In this document: positions 18,303 to 26,808 of the stretch, piece by piece | Position numbering within the stretch: position 1 is the first letter of the stretch | How the letters are laid out: every line of letters begins with the position of its first letter | DNA from: Acidobacteriota bacterium | Lineage (GTDB): Bacteria > Acidobacteriota > Blastocatellia > Pyrinomonadales > Pyrinomonadaceae | Assembly (NCBI GenBank): GCA_016715115.1 | Contig: JADKBM010000004.1 | Location: 1,054,001 to 1,118,000 of the forward strand | Direction: 5' to 3' | Length of the DNA: 64,000 nucleotides | Program-made: the position numbers and the translations under genes | The notes under the pieces: generated by a model | Seen by the model: only the letters and a program-made list of their open reading frames with translations | Told to the model about the DNA's origin: nothing | Database searches by the model: none

Positions 18303-18941
18303 TTGCACAAAGCCGACATCAACATTGAGTTTGCTCATATAGCTTTTAATGCCGACTTCGACAAGGAGCAAGTCGCGTTTTCTTCGAAGATTGCCGCTCA
18401 ACAACTATCAAAACTAAGAGATGAAGGACAGATTTGTTCCGTATCTATTCTAATTGATGATAAGTTTACCCGACATCAACTGACCTTGCAGGAGGATGTG
18501 ATTCCATTCATTGATTTTGTAAGTCAGCATATTGATATAGACTATATTTGCTATGAATCAAGTCTTTCAAAGTACATGGACGCCTTGTTTGCTTGTATCT
18601 CCGACAAATATAGAAACCGGATTAGCGATAAACTGCGTGACTATGAAGCAAAGCACGATGGAAAAATCGCGTGTTCGCACGACATTGCCATTTGGCATCT
18701 CGTTAGACTGGGGCACATTAAGACCGATGCAAAAACGATAGTGCCAGTTGGGGGGCTGCGTAATAGGAAATTGCAGCCATTTCAGGCGAATAAGGTGATT
18801 TCAATCTTGAGTGAATCGGATAGAAAACCCGAAGAAACTGCTGTGAAAGAGATTTTGAGATTTTGCAAGGATACTGATGTCGTCAGCCGAATTCAACGAA
18901 TATTTTTTGACCCTTTAAGCGGAGAAATCGCCGATTCATAA
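18303..18941 (+). CDS. Cytosolic protein of unknown function in the redox operon
   Basis: 212 residues from a TTG start placed by a strong AGGGGGGAAG ribosome site. No signal peptide or membrane segment. The sequence is mixed alpha/beta, with VSILIDDKFTRHQLTL, IDYICYESSLSKYMDAL and ACSHDIAIWHLVRLGHI as conserved-looking blocks. The SHDIAIWHL stretch with acidic residues before it could be part of a phosphatase- or nucleotidyl-like site, but this is weak. No family recognised. It lies 15 bases after the membrane protein and 9 before the dehydrogenase-like gene, so translation is probably coupled. Confidence 0.65.
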   Translation: MHKADINIEFAHIAFNADFDKEQVAFSSKIAAQQLSKLRDEGQICSVSILIDDKFTRHQLTLQEDVIPFIDFVSQHIDIDYICYESSLSKYMDALFACISDKYRNRISDKLRDYEAKHDGKIACSHDIAIWHLVRLGHIKTDAKTIVPVGGLRNRKLQPFQANKVISILSESDRKPEETAVKEILRFCKDTDVVSRIQRIFFDPLSGEIADS

Positions 18942-18950
18942 AGGATTTAT

Positions 18951-19904
18951 ATGAAAAAAACAATTCTTATTACCGATTCATTATTTATCTTTCCTGAACA
19001 TGAAGAAATTCTCGTGTCTAAGGGATTCGATGTAGAAAGGCTCGATAAGCCAGCTGCGTCCGAAGAGGAACTCTGCGATGCAATTCGCGGCAAACATGGA
19101 TATATCTTAGGCGGTATCGAACAGGTAACTTCTAACGTAATAGATGCCGCCGATTCACTCGAAGCCATCTCTTTTACTGGCTCTGGGTATGCCGAGTTCA
19201 TCCCTGCTCATGCTTCCGCCACCCAAAAAGGAATTGCAATCTCGGCAGCTATAGGTGGAAATGCGTCTGCGGTGGCAGAATATACAATCGCACTTCTCCT
19301 TTCAATGGCGCGAAGGATACCGATGATGACCGCAAAAGGGGGAGCTTCGTTTTATGTTGCTCCTAGCCTGCAAGAATTGACTTTAGGTATTGTTGGCTTC
19401 GGACATATTGGAAAGAAAGTTGCACAATTAGCGGAACAGCTGGGTATCAAGGTGATTGCCTACTCTCGAACCGACTTCGGAAACGATGCGGGCGTACAGT
19501 TGGTTAGCCTGGACGACTTGTTGAAACAATCAGATGTGATAAGTTTGCACGTCAGTAAAACTCACGGTACTAATGTCTTTGGCGTTGAAGAGTTAGGCAA
19601 GATGAAGGATGGCGCAATTCTACTTAACACCGCGTTTCCTCATGCTGTTGATGCTACCGCGTTGCACGCAGAGCTTTTGAAAAAGAGAATCTTATCGGCT
19701 TTTGATGCTCCTGCCGAAGGTGATTTTTCAGACGTTCCGATTGGGTATTATATCGCTTCGAATAGCCAAACGGCTTTTAATACTGGAGGGGCTAATAAGA
19801 CGATTAGCGACAGGGTAACTAATTCAATCGTGAATTTGCTCTCAACAGGTGACGATACTGATTTAGTAAACCCAGAATATCGAACGTTCAGAAATAAGTC
19901 CTAA
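18951..19904 (+). CDS. D-2-hydroxyacid dehydrogenase-fold protein with altered active site
   Basis: 317 residues. The NAD-binding domain is clear: LGIVGFGHIGKKVAQLAEQLG (GxGxxG at about 149-154), YSRTDFG and DVISLHVSKTHGTNVFG. In typical members the catalytic Arg sits in NxxRGxxVD; here the segment reads LLNTAFPHAVDATAL with no Arg. The C-terminal His usually found in a TPH motif also has no obvious counterpart (IASNSQTAFNTGG). So it may bind NAD(H) without ordinary dehydrogenase catalysis, or use other residues. Start ATG has AAAGGA upstream. It ends the four-gene operon. Role in sensing or consuming NAD(P)H together with the FAD enzyme is inference. Confidence 0.85.
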   Translation: MKKTILITDSLFIFPEHEEILVSKGFDVERLDKPAASEEELCDAIRGKHGYILGGIEQVTSNVIDAADSLEAISFTGSGYAEFIPAHASATQKGIAISAAIGGNASAVAEYTIALLLSMARRIPMMTAKGGASFYVAPSLQELTLGIVGFGHIGKKVAQLAEQLGIKVIAYSRTDFGNDAGVQLVSLDDLLKQSDVISLHVSKTHGTNVFGVEELGKMKDGAILLNTAFPHAVDATALHAELLKKRILSAFDAPAEGDFSDVPIGYYIASNSQTAFNTGGANKTISDRVTNSIVNLLSTGDDTDLVNPEYRTFRNKS

Positions 19905-20012
19905 ATAGTTTCTTTTAGCAATAGATATAGGTGGTGATGGAGCGTCCGCAGGTACGGTATTATCAGAAGGACTCGCCATTATCCTTCGATACTTAGATTA
20001 TCGATTCAGAAG

Positions 20013-20585
20013 TCAAATGCACGCGTTCAGGATTGAGCGATATTGCTCCGTTACGCTCTCGAGCGTTTTTATGTCCTTAGCCGCATCTACGGACACATAA
20101 CGAGCGATAACCTTCCTAGCGCCCTCTACGTTGAAAGCGGCACCTCTCAGAACAACGTCCAAGAACTCCATTTGCCGGATTACCAGACTTTCTTCAGCTA
20201 AGTGTTCTCTGAAGCTCGGAACATCGAAACCGAACTCTTCACCAACATTCTTCCAAGCATCCGTTTCCAGAACGTAAAGATAAGCCGCAAGTTGAGTTGA
20301 ATCTAGATATCTCGCAGTCCGCTCATCGTCAAACTCATGGAAGTCATTGAAGAGCTTAAACATTGCTTGATGATTCAACCGCTCCAATAGATTGATGTTA
20401 TGCAGTAAAAGTACCTTTTCCGCGAGAAAGTGGAAATCAAAGACTCGATAGGTAACCCGCTGGCTCGCTGCATGAACGGCACCGCATTCAATCTCATCCT
20501 TCCTTATCGAAGCCGCGTGAAGAAGTGCGAACCGCTCGCGCATCGTAAGCAAATCATATTTGTTTTGAACTGATTTCAGATTCAT
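20013..20585 (-). CDS. Element-encoded protein of unknown function
   Basis: 190 residues, mostly alpha-helical, no signal peptide or membrane segment. The first half has VFDFHFLAEKVLLLHNINLLERLNH; no catalytic motif stands out. It starts four bases after the stop of the zinc-motif gene at 20589 and belongs to the minus-strand replication module that runs from the integrase. No family recognised. It faces the end of the redox operon, leaving a convergent gap of about 108 bases. Confidence 0.6.
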   Translation of the reverse strand: MNLKSVQNKYDLLTMRERFALLHAASIRKDEIECGAVHAASQRVTYRVFDFHFLAEKVLLLHNINLLERLNHQAMFKLFNDFHEFDDERTARYLDSTQLAAYLYVLETDAWKNVGEEFGFDVPSFREHLAEESLVIRQMEFLDVVLRGAAFNVEGARKVIARYVSVDAAKDIKTLESVTEQYRSILNACI

Positions 20586-20588
20586 TGT

Positions 20589-20999
20589 TTAATTAGCTTT
20601 TCTGGGAAAATCTACAACCTTTCTCAATTTCATTGCTTGCTCGATAGCTTCCAAACGCTGTTCAAGTTCGCCGGTCTTTAGAGCTTCGATATAACCATGA
20701 GCCAGCGAAACAAGAAGCCTTCCACGCTGAACGCCATTAGCTAAACCGAGCGTTTCTTTCAGCGTGTAGTCAAGAACGGATAGAACTCCATCAATTGACC
20801 TAACACGGTCTGGAACAAGCGATTTATCTGCAATATGCGGCACTGCCTTGAGCATTCCGCCTTTTCGCCGCGCATCTGCTCGTTCTTTACCGCGTGAAGG
20901 GTCATGCGTGAAGCAGAAGCCGGATTCAGACGCTGCCATTTGGCACGGTTCACCGTTTCGCTTTGTTTTCTGACATGGTTTCTTTTGCGACATAAGCAT
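20589..20999 (-). CDS. Small zinc-motif protein of mobile elements
   Basis: 136 residues. The N-terminus carries a compact cysteine/histidine motif, CQKTKRNGEPCQ ... GFCFTHDP, followed by a basic ERADARRKGG segment and a helical C-terminal half. This layout is common in short phage and plasmid proteins of unknown role, and zinc binding is inferred from the C-C-C-H spacing. Alternative start ATG at 20993. It lies 17 bases after the toprim gene, in the replication module. Confidence 0.65.
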   Translation of the reverse strand: MLMSQKKPCQKTKRNGEPCQMAASESGFCFTHDPSRGKERADARRKGGMLKAVPHIADKSLVPDRVRSIDGVLSVLDYTLKETLGLANGVQRGRLLVSLAHGYIEALKTGELEQRLEAIEQAMKLRKVVDFPRKAN

Positions 21000-21016
21000 T
21001 ACTCATCAATCGTTGC

Positions 21017-22144
21017 TTATCTAGACTGTGCAACTTGCAAAGCAAGTGAACGCAAAGCGCCCGGCGATGCACAGAGGTCTCTAGCTGCTTTAGAGCTTAA
21101 ATTGCCGTCAAATTCGACAATCGCAAGCCGTTCATCCAATAGATACTCAAATTCGTTCGTTAGTTCGGAATAGTTTTGGATACCCTCAAATGCCAACTTA
21201 ATGGCTTCTGGTTTGCCTTCACCGCTCTTAATCAGGTAGTCGGCAATATCGAAACCGTTCGCCTTCTCGATGTCCAGACCACGTTTTTCAATCAGTGTTG
21301 AAATCTCGATATTCAATCCTAGCCGCTTGCAGGAAATGAGAATTTCATTCCACTTTTCGAAAGCATCCGAGTCAGGAAACAGAATAATTCTTCGATTGGT
21401 ACCGAGCCTTGCAAGAGTTGTAGCCTTGAGATTCGACTTACCACCAACGGCTAACCATACGAAGTCAGGTAAGCAAATACTCGCTATGATTGCTGTCTTC
21501 TCGCTCTCAACAATGGCTACTGGCTTTAGCGTTTCGGCTGAAAGTAAATGTTCGCCAAACAAGCATTGTCGAAGATTGAAATTGTTAGACAGGTTTCCAC
21601 GTCGTTTCAATTCAACGTGCATCCAATTAGGTTTGACGGTTTTGCTTCGTTTGCCCTTTTCCGCGTCATAGGAAATTAGCTTTCCAGTTCGGATATGGTT
21701 CTTGCGGTCAATCTGCCAGAATATTGTCCGTCCGTCATGCCAAGTTCCTATTAGGTAACGACGAATAACACCGGTAACTTCTTTCGCATCAAAGCGCGAC
21801 AGTAAGAACTTTACGAGATTGTTACGCTCGTAGTTAGTTAGCGTACTCTTCAGCACTTCGTTTTGGATGTAATCGACTGATTTCGGTGGTACAAGCAATT
21901 GTTTGCGTGGTTTCCGCTTCAATATTCTCCGACTATCGTTTTGCGGATTATCAGCAAAATGCTCTTTTGGTGTGACATGGTAACCGCACTTGCTTTCGCG
22001 GTTACAGCGTCCTACGCCGTCCGAGAGATAGCTTCCAGTATCTAGGTCGATATAACGGACAAACTGACGAGTTTTGCCACAGTTCGGGCATCGATGCCGC
22101 GAGCTTGCACCTTTATATTTTTCAAGTGTGTATCTATGAACCAT
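21017..22144 (-). CDS. Zinc-ribbon/toprim protein, DUF6371-like, of the replication module
   Basis: 375 residues. The N-terminus is a zinc ribbon (HRCPNCGKTRQF ... RCNRESKCGYH), as in DnaG-type primases. The centre has a toprim-like domain with VAIVESEKTAIIAS (conserved Glu) and RRIILFPDSDAFEKWNEIL (DxD). This arrangement is found in Bacteroidetes-type mobile element proteins related to DUF6371. It is likely a primer-synthesis or regulatory partner of the D5-type helicase encoded just upstream; catalytic activity is inferred from the motifs. Confidence 0.75.
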   Translation of the reverse strand: MVHRYTLEKYKGASSRHRCPNCGKTRQFVRYIDLDTGSYLSDGVGRCNRESKCGYHVTPKEHFADNPQNDSRRILKRKPRKQLLVPPKSVDYIQNEVLKSTLTNYERNNLVKFLLSRFDAKEVTGVIRRYLIGTWHDGRTIFWQIDRKNHIRTGKLISYDAEKGKRSKTVKPNWMHVELKRRGNLSNNFNLRQCLFGEHLLSAETLKPVAIVESEKTAIIASICLPDFVWLAVGGKSNLKATTLARLGTNRRIILFPDSDAFEKWNEILISCKRLGLNIEISTLIEKRGLDIEKANGFDIADYLIKSGEGKPEAIKLAFEGIQNYSELTNEFEYLLDERLAIVEFDGNLSSKAARDLCASPGALRSLALQVAQSR

Positions 22145-22239
22145 TTCTTAAAAAAGATTTCCTAAAGATGTCAGAAATGTCAGGATTGACAGGCTGACGA
22201 TTCTGACGTTTCGGACACTCTCAACTGAAACTTTTCAAA

Positions 22240-23739
22240 TCACATCGTCGGTAAACATTTGACATAGGCAACCATGCCGACATCACGTCTAGCCAAGACA
22301 ATGCTGTTTGCTTCTAATCGCTTACTGAAGTTGTTCCGTCCAAGCGGTCGAAAATAGTTGTCTAAACAATAGGTTTTGTAAGCCATGTATAAAACCTTCA
22401 CTTCCGTAGGTTTGTCACTCGGTTTGAATCCCTCATCTGCCAGAAACATGGCAACTGAATCGGATTCGTGTCGATATTTCGTTAGTGCATCGCGAGAGGC
22501 TTCGCACCGCGTAAAATCCTCTTGTTGGAGAAGAGTTTGCAAACCGCTCAATACCCAGTTGAACACCCCGGATAACTCATCTTTGATTATCTCTTTGGCA
22601 AAATTTGGATTCCGCTTTTCTTCAGGAATCGTCACGTCAAAAGGAAGGATTAAGAAGCGACGAAAAAAAGCTTCCGTATGCTCTTTGTCCTGCGGCAATT
22701 CATTACAGTTGAACGCCAATCTTGCATATTCCCTCAATAGAAACGGCTGTCCGTAAGGTAACCGTGCTTCAACCGGTTCGCCGCTGGTTAGCTTCTTGAA
22801 GATGTCCGCTCCAAGGCGTGTTGAGATCTCTGAAGCATAGTTGAGAAGCTTGTTTGCAAGACAAGCTCGATAATATTCGTGATTAAGACTCTGCAAACTG
22901 TAATGCGAGATATTTTCATTTCCGAGAAGAGCCGTCATTACGTCGAAAACTACTGATTTACCGTTCGCACCGGTTCCGTAAAGTAGCAGCGTCTTTTCAA
23001 GTTTTAGGTTTGTGAAGATATACCCGATGTATTCCGCCAAGACTAGCTGCCTCGAAATGTCCGGTAACACTTCATCAAGAAACCGTTCCCATTTTGGAAA
23101 GGTGGCTTTTGGCGAATATTCAAACGGTAATTGATAAGTAAGGAAATCTTCGCGACGAAATTCGCGTAGTCTAAACTCGGTCGGCGTGATTTCAAAGGTT
23201 CCATTTCGCAAGTTTATGAGACAAACGCCGGTTGGAGTCGTTGGTTTTGGTAGGAATGAAACAGCTAGAAACTGTCTAAAGAGGCTCGTTCTGAAAAGGT
23301 GATAACTTGCGGTAACGTGGTCGATTCCGAGCCGTTCAGCCGCATAGCCTAAAAAGCTCTCAAGTTCCAAGCGGTCAACAAGCTGCCAGAACTCGCCATT
23401 GTAGCTGAATATGAAGTCGTTTTGGCGGCACAAGCCACAATTCATGTCGCGAGCTACACGCAAGACTTCCTGAACGGTAACGACAACTTCAACCTTCTGA
23501 GACACTTTTGCGGTTGCATCCAAATCGGCAACTGCTCGAAAGTCGATTGGTTCAAGAGCATCAAGAATTTCGTTAAGTACATCCGCCTGTTGAAGCCTGT
23601 GGTTTCGATTGTCTAATAGCCGTTCCGCTTCTGCCTGAACGTCGAAGGCACTTATTTTTCCGTTATTTGTTGTCGGTGTCAAACTAAGCATGTTTTCAGT
23701 TTTTGGCTCATTACTTTTTGACGGCGATGTTCTAAGCAT
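22240..23739 (-). CDS. P4/D5-type primase-helicase (superfamily 3)
   Basis: About 499 residues. The C-terminal half is an SF3 helicase: Walker A LLYGTGANGKSVVFDVMTAL, then ASEISTRLGADIFKKLTSGE with the B/B' region, YGQPFLLREYARLAFNCNEL and the arginine-finger region EAFFRRFLILPFD. A D5_N-like segment (FAVADL to FEITPTEFRLREF) precedes it. Such proteins unwind the origin of satellite phages and plasmids. The longest frame starts at 23784, but ATG at 23739 overlaps the preceding HTH gene by only eight bases and was chosen. It implies the element can replicate when excised. Confidence 0.85.
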   Translation of the reverse strand: MLRTSPSKSNEPKTENMLSLTPTTNNGKISAFDVQAEAERLLDNRNHRLQQADVLNEILDALEPIDFRAVADLDATAKVSQKVEVVVTVQEVLRVARDMNCGLCRQNDFIFSYNGEFWQLVDRLELESFLGYAAERLGIDHVTASYHLFRTSLFRQFLAVSFLPKPTTPTGVCLINLRNGTFEITPTEFRLREFRREDFLTYQLPFEYSPKATFPKWERFLDEVLPDISRQLVLAEYIGYIFTNLKLEKTLLLYGTGANGKSVVFDVMTALLGNENISHYSLQSLNHEYYRACLANKLLNYASEISTRLGADIFKKLTSGEPVEARLPYGQPFLLREYARLAFNCNELPQDKEHTEAFFRRFLILPFDVTIPEEKRNPNFAKEIIKDELSGVFNWVLSGLQTLLQQEDFTRCEASRDALTKYRHESDSVAMFLADEGFKPSDKPTEVKVLYMAYKTYCLDNYFRPLGRNNFSKRLEANSIVLARRDVGMVAYVKCLPTM

Positions 23740-24076
23740 CGCCTTTTCGTTTGTTCGAAATGAAACTTGCAGCTTCCGCCGCAATCTCAGCCTGACTCTT
23801 TCTCTTACCTTGCCGTAGCCAGTCGAATAGCTCTTGGCGCGAGAAATACAAACGCTTTCCCTTCTTTGAATGTGGAATTTTGCGCTCGGATACGAGTCCG
23901 TAAATGGTTGGACGCTTTAAGCCGGTTATGATTTCGGCAAGTTCTATTCCGCCAATGTCGTTTACTTCCGCCTGAACCGCCGTTTGTATACGATCAGCAA
24001 AATAGGCTTCTAGTTCGTCTCTGAGAAGTTGTCGAACTTCGGGAATTGAAAGTTGTGTGAATACTAGATTCTGCAT
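23732..24076 (-). CDS. Helix-turn-helix (AlpA/MerR-like) DNA-binding protein
   Basis: 114 residues. The C-terminal half holds the excisionase/AlpA-like winged HTH: GLKRPTIYGLVSERKIPHSK followed by KRLYFSRQELFDWLRQGK. The N-terminus is helical and acidic (QLLRDELEAYFADRIQ). In satellites such proteins control integrase and replication genes. It overlaps the primase-helicase start by eight bases. Which promoter it controls is unknown. Confidence 0.8.
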   Translation of the reverse strand: MQNLVFTQLSIPEVRQLLRDELEAYFADRIQTAVQAEVNDIGGIELAEIITGLKRPTIYGLVSERKIPHSKKGKRLYFSRQELFDWLRQGKRKSQAEIAAEAASFISNKRKGDA

Positions 24077-24164
24077 TTGCGCTCAATCCTTTTGCGAAAT
24101 ATCGCTAAACAAAGATTAAGCGTAAATTGAAAGGTGTACGGTTACAGATGGGTTACAAGGAAGG

Positions 24165-25079
24165 TTACAAATCCCGCCCAAGTTCGGTTACTTCGTTATC
24201 AATCATTTTCACAATCTGGCTCAAACCGAGCTTCTGAAAATGACCACGAATCACTTCAATATCTTTTTCAAATTCAGTCCAATTACTTTCCGCACGTTCG
24301 AGCACCTTTGGAAGCAGTTGCCGGACTTTCTCAGAACTAAAACCGGTTAGAAAGGAAACAAAGCTCGCTTTATCGACCACTGTGCCTTTTCCCTGAATAA
24401 ATTCGAGCAAGAAGTACATAGCCAACAGGTTCTGTTGTTGAGTTCCGCCAGACGCTCTTTTCTCACCGGATTGCGTTTTAGATTTAGGAATACTCGTCTC
24501 ACTCAGCTTCATTAAGTCGCGAATCTTCTTGATTTCAAGCTCGCACTGTTTATCAAAGGACGGCCGCGTCCAGTCATGAAGTCCATTGTCCTGTTGCTCG
24601 AAGAAGGTTTTTACGGTCGTTAGATAACGGATACGCGCCTCATCATTCGGTAATGAGTCTGAATATTTTCTTACATTTTGGAACTGAAAACCGAACTTTG
24701 GTAACTCTGTTTTCGCCTCTACTTTATATTCAACTTCACTAAGCTCAATCTTGATTTTCTCCAGTGCTACTTCCCATTTTCTGTAGGAAGGAAGCTGTTC
24801 GAGACTCATCGCTAAGTACTTCAATAGACAGTAGCGTTGTAACTCATCGAACTCAGCATTTCTTAATCGCTTAATTACAAACGACGGTTTGTTATCGCTT
24901 TCCGCGAAGTATCCTATCCACTCTTCAATTACTTGAAACAACCGCTCTGATTCGCCGAAAAGAAGGTTACTGTGCTCAAAGGAATCGTGTTCATCCAAAA
25001 TGGATTCTTGAATCACTTTGGTCAGGTACTTCTTCGCTTTGTTTTCATTTGCCGATTTTCCGGCTGGCAGTTTCCTCAT
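24165..25079 (-). CDS. Integrase-adjacent protein of unknown function
   Basis: 304 residues, alpha-helical, no signal peptide. It starts inside the integrase stop (TAATG overlap), so the two are translationally coupled. The C-terminal region (LLAMYFLLEFIQGKG ... GFSSEKVRQLLPKVLE) resembles helical proteins commonly coded beside tyrosine integrases in Bacteroidetes-type elements. A role in integration/excision or its control is inferred from position only. Confidence 0.65.
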   Translation of the reverse strand: MRKLPAGKSANENKAKKYLTKVIQESILDEHDSFEHSNLLFGESERLFQVIEEWIGYFAESDNKPSFVIKRLRNAEFDELQRYCLLKYLAMSLEQLPSYRKWEVALEKIKIELSEVEYKVEAKTELPKFGFQFQNVRKYSDSLPNDEARIRYLTTVKTFFEQQDNGLHDWTRPSFDKQCELEIKKIRDLMKLSETSIPKSKTQSGEKRASGGTQQQNLLAMYFLLEFIQGKGTVVDKASFVSFLTGFSSEKVRQLLPKVLERAESNWTEFEKDIEVIRGHFQKLGLSQIVKMIDNEVTELGRDL

Positions 25080-26176
25080 TATTTTAGGCTTATTCGATTC
25101 GCGGCTTCCTGTTTCCTTTGGTCGATTACGCGAGCGTAAATCTGCGTGGTTTGAACGTTCTTATGTCCGAGAAGTTTTGAAACCGTATAAATATCGGTGC
25201 CAAACGTTAGTTGTAATGTAGCGTATGTATGACGAAAACAGTGAAAAGTTATCTTTCGATTGATTCCAGCCTTATTAGTCCATATTGGCAGATAAGAGGC
25301 TTGCCAGTAAGCCAAGTTTGTGAATACGATTTCGCTATCATCCTTCCGTTCGCCCAAAAGCCCTAAAGCCTCTTCACTAATAGGTAGAGTTTCGGTTCCT
25401 TTTGTTTTCTGTTGTGTGAATCGAAGATATGAACCATTTTGCTCGCTAAATTGGACTTCCTTCCATGTCAGCTTTTGAATATCCGAAAACCGCAAGCCGG
25501 TTAATGCTGCAAACAAAGCCGCACGGCGCATGTCTTCGTATTCAAACGGAGTTGCCGCTAAAGTGTGGAGTTCGTCCAATGTTAAGAACTCACGTTGAGT
25601 ATCTTCGACTTTAATCGAACGAACACGTCTGGCTGGATTTTCGGCTAACAACTTATCGTCGGCTGCTAGGCGAACGGCGACTTTGAACTTATCAAAGTAA
25701 ACGGAAGCCGTGTTAGTTGAAATCGATTCTTGATTCAGCAAGAACTCTTTGAAGTCCTTACAAAACTTCTCGGTAACGTCGCCAAACGTACAGTGCCCTT
25801 TCGCGAATTTAACGAGATATTGCTTCACCGAGCGCCAGTTTTCGAAGTTGCTTTTGGACTGGCTCTTTTTCCCCTCAACTACCTCTTCGAAATAAGCTAA
25901 AAAGTCTCTTTGTTTATCGCCAACAGGGGCAAAGCCATAAATGCCAGCCTGAAATTCAAGTTGTCGCTTAGCCCTAATGTTTTCCGCCAACAATCGAGTC
26001 TCTTTATTATGTTCCTTTTCGGCTTCGATTTTGGGTCGTTCGAACGTATAAAGACGTAAATGCTCGCGCCGCGTCTGCTTACCTGTCTCTGGATGTAGAA
26101 TTGCCGGATAGAAATCGAGATAAAGACCGCGTTTGCCGTGCTTCAATTTCTTTTCTCTTAAAAAGACCTTAATCAT
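25079..26176 (-). CDS. int: Tyrosine recombinase (element integrase)
   Basis: 365 residues. N-terminal arm-binding-like region (1-90), SAM-like core-binding domain (about 91-185), catalytic domain from about 195. Active-site residues visible: R229 in TGLRFSD, Lys in TKGTE (about 259), H312 and R315 in FHCFRHTYAT, H338 in LLGHKN and Y347 in TTQIYAR. All are present, so it is probably active. The type resembles Bacteroidetes conjugative/mobilizable element integrases. It lies near the mnmE junction and should recognise the 18-bp mnmE terminus; the flanking AGATACAA repeats are candidate arm sites. Confidence 0.93.
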   Translation of the reverse strand: MIKVFLREKKLKHGKRGLYLDFYPAILHPETGKQTRREHLRLYTFERPKIEAEKEHNKETRLLAENIRAKRQLEFQAGIYGFAPVGDKQRDFLAYFEEVVEGKKSQSKSNFENWRSVKQYLVKFAKGHCTFGDVTEKFCKDFKEFLLNQESISTNTASVYFDKFKVAVRLAADDKLLAENPARRVRSIKVEDTQREFLTLDELHTLAATPFEYEDMRRAALFAALTGLRFSDIQKLTWKEVQFSEQNGSYLRFTQQKTKGTETLPISEEALGLLGERKDDSEIVFTNLAYWQASYLPIWTNKAGINRKITFHCFRHTYATLQLTFGTDIYTVSKLLGHKNVQTTQIYARVIDQRKQEAANRISLK

Positions 26177-26202
26177 CTGCGTTTTTGTGTTTCTGTGAAT
26201 CC

Positions 26203-26571
26203 TTAGCTCGAAGGAAATAATCGGTCAATATCATCACGCTTCAAAATTACACGCTTTCCGAACCGAACCGCATTCAGTCGTCCGTTCTTAATCGCTCTTG
26301 AAAGCGTCCAGCGGCTGACTCCAACCAAATCGCTCGCGTCGGTAATGCTAAGAAAGTCCTTCGATTTAACTTCCGCTTGCCTAGATGTTATCGGTTCAGC
26401 TTGGCGCATGACAGTTTCTCTAATGCTCTCAGAAATCTTGCCTTCTCGTAATCGGACTTTATACGCTCGCTTTGCGCAATTCTCACCGCAATACTTGGTC
26501 ACCGTCGTCCTTGCCGTGAAATCACTGTGGCAATGCTGGCATACGCGAGTAATTCTAATGTTTGAACTCAT
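26203..26571 (-). CDS. Excisionase-like HTH protein with N-terminal zinc motif
   Basis: 122 residues. An N-terminal CQHCHSDF ... KYCGENCAKRAY zinc-finger-like motif is joined by a linker to a winged HTH: LSITDASDLVGVSRWTLSRA, followed by AVRFGKRVILKRDDIDRLF, the excisionase (Xis/BldC-like) pattern. It is the first gene at the mnmE end, 26 bases upstream of the integrase, and faces the right-end repeats. It probably sets the direction of recombination and may control its own promoter. Confidence 0.82.
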   Translation of the reverse strand: MSSNIRITRVCQHCHSDFTARTTVTKYCGENCAKRAYKVRLREGKISESIRETVMRQAEPITSRQAEVKSKDFLSITDASDLVGVSRWTLSRAIKNGRLNAVRFGKRVILKRDDIDRLFPSS

Positions 26572-26596
26572 AGCTTATGTTGCATCAAGTGGTTTT

Positions 26597-26757
26597 GTGT
26601 AGCTATAGATAGCCACATGTAGCATTATTTCGCCTACATTTGTATCTTATCATAGGAAAGGCTGCGAAGATACAATAAAGATACAAATCTTTCCGAAATA
26701 ACACAAACTAACCGTAACCAAAAGTCGTTACCCATCGAGTAAATAACCTTTATTTAC
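26597..26757. promoter_or_regulatory. Right-end control region of the element: repeats and hairpins
   Basis: Holds a near-palindrome around GCTATAGATAGC at 26602-26613, an inverted ATTTGTATCT at 26638-26647, AGATACAATA at 26668 and AGATACAAATCT at 26679-26690 (again 11 bp apart, as at the left end), and an 8-bp A+T-rich hairpin GTAAATAA/TTATTTAC at 26739-26757. Likely promoter/operator of the excisionase gene plus recombination arm sites. Roles are inferred. Confidence 0.5.
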
Positions 26758-26808
26758 AGCGCATTTGTGTATTTTTTTGTTAGTTTGGTTTTTGTTGTTT
26801 CGGTTGAC

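Noticed and set aside
19905..20012. Short open plus frame after the redox operon (LAIDIGGDGASAGTV...)
   Set aside because: No start codon and it runs into the opposite gene; too short to call a remnant of a named family.
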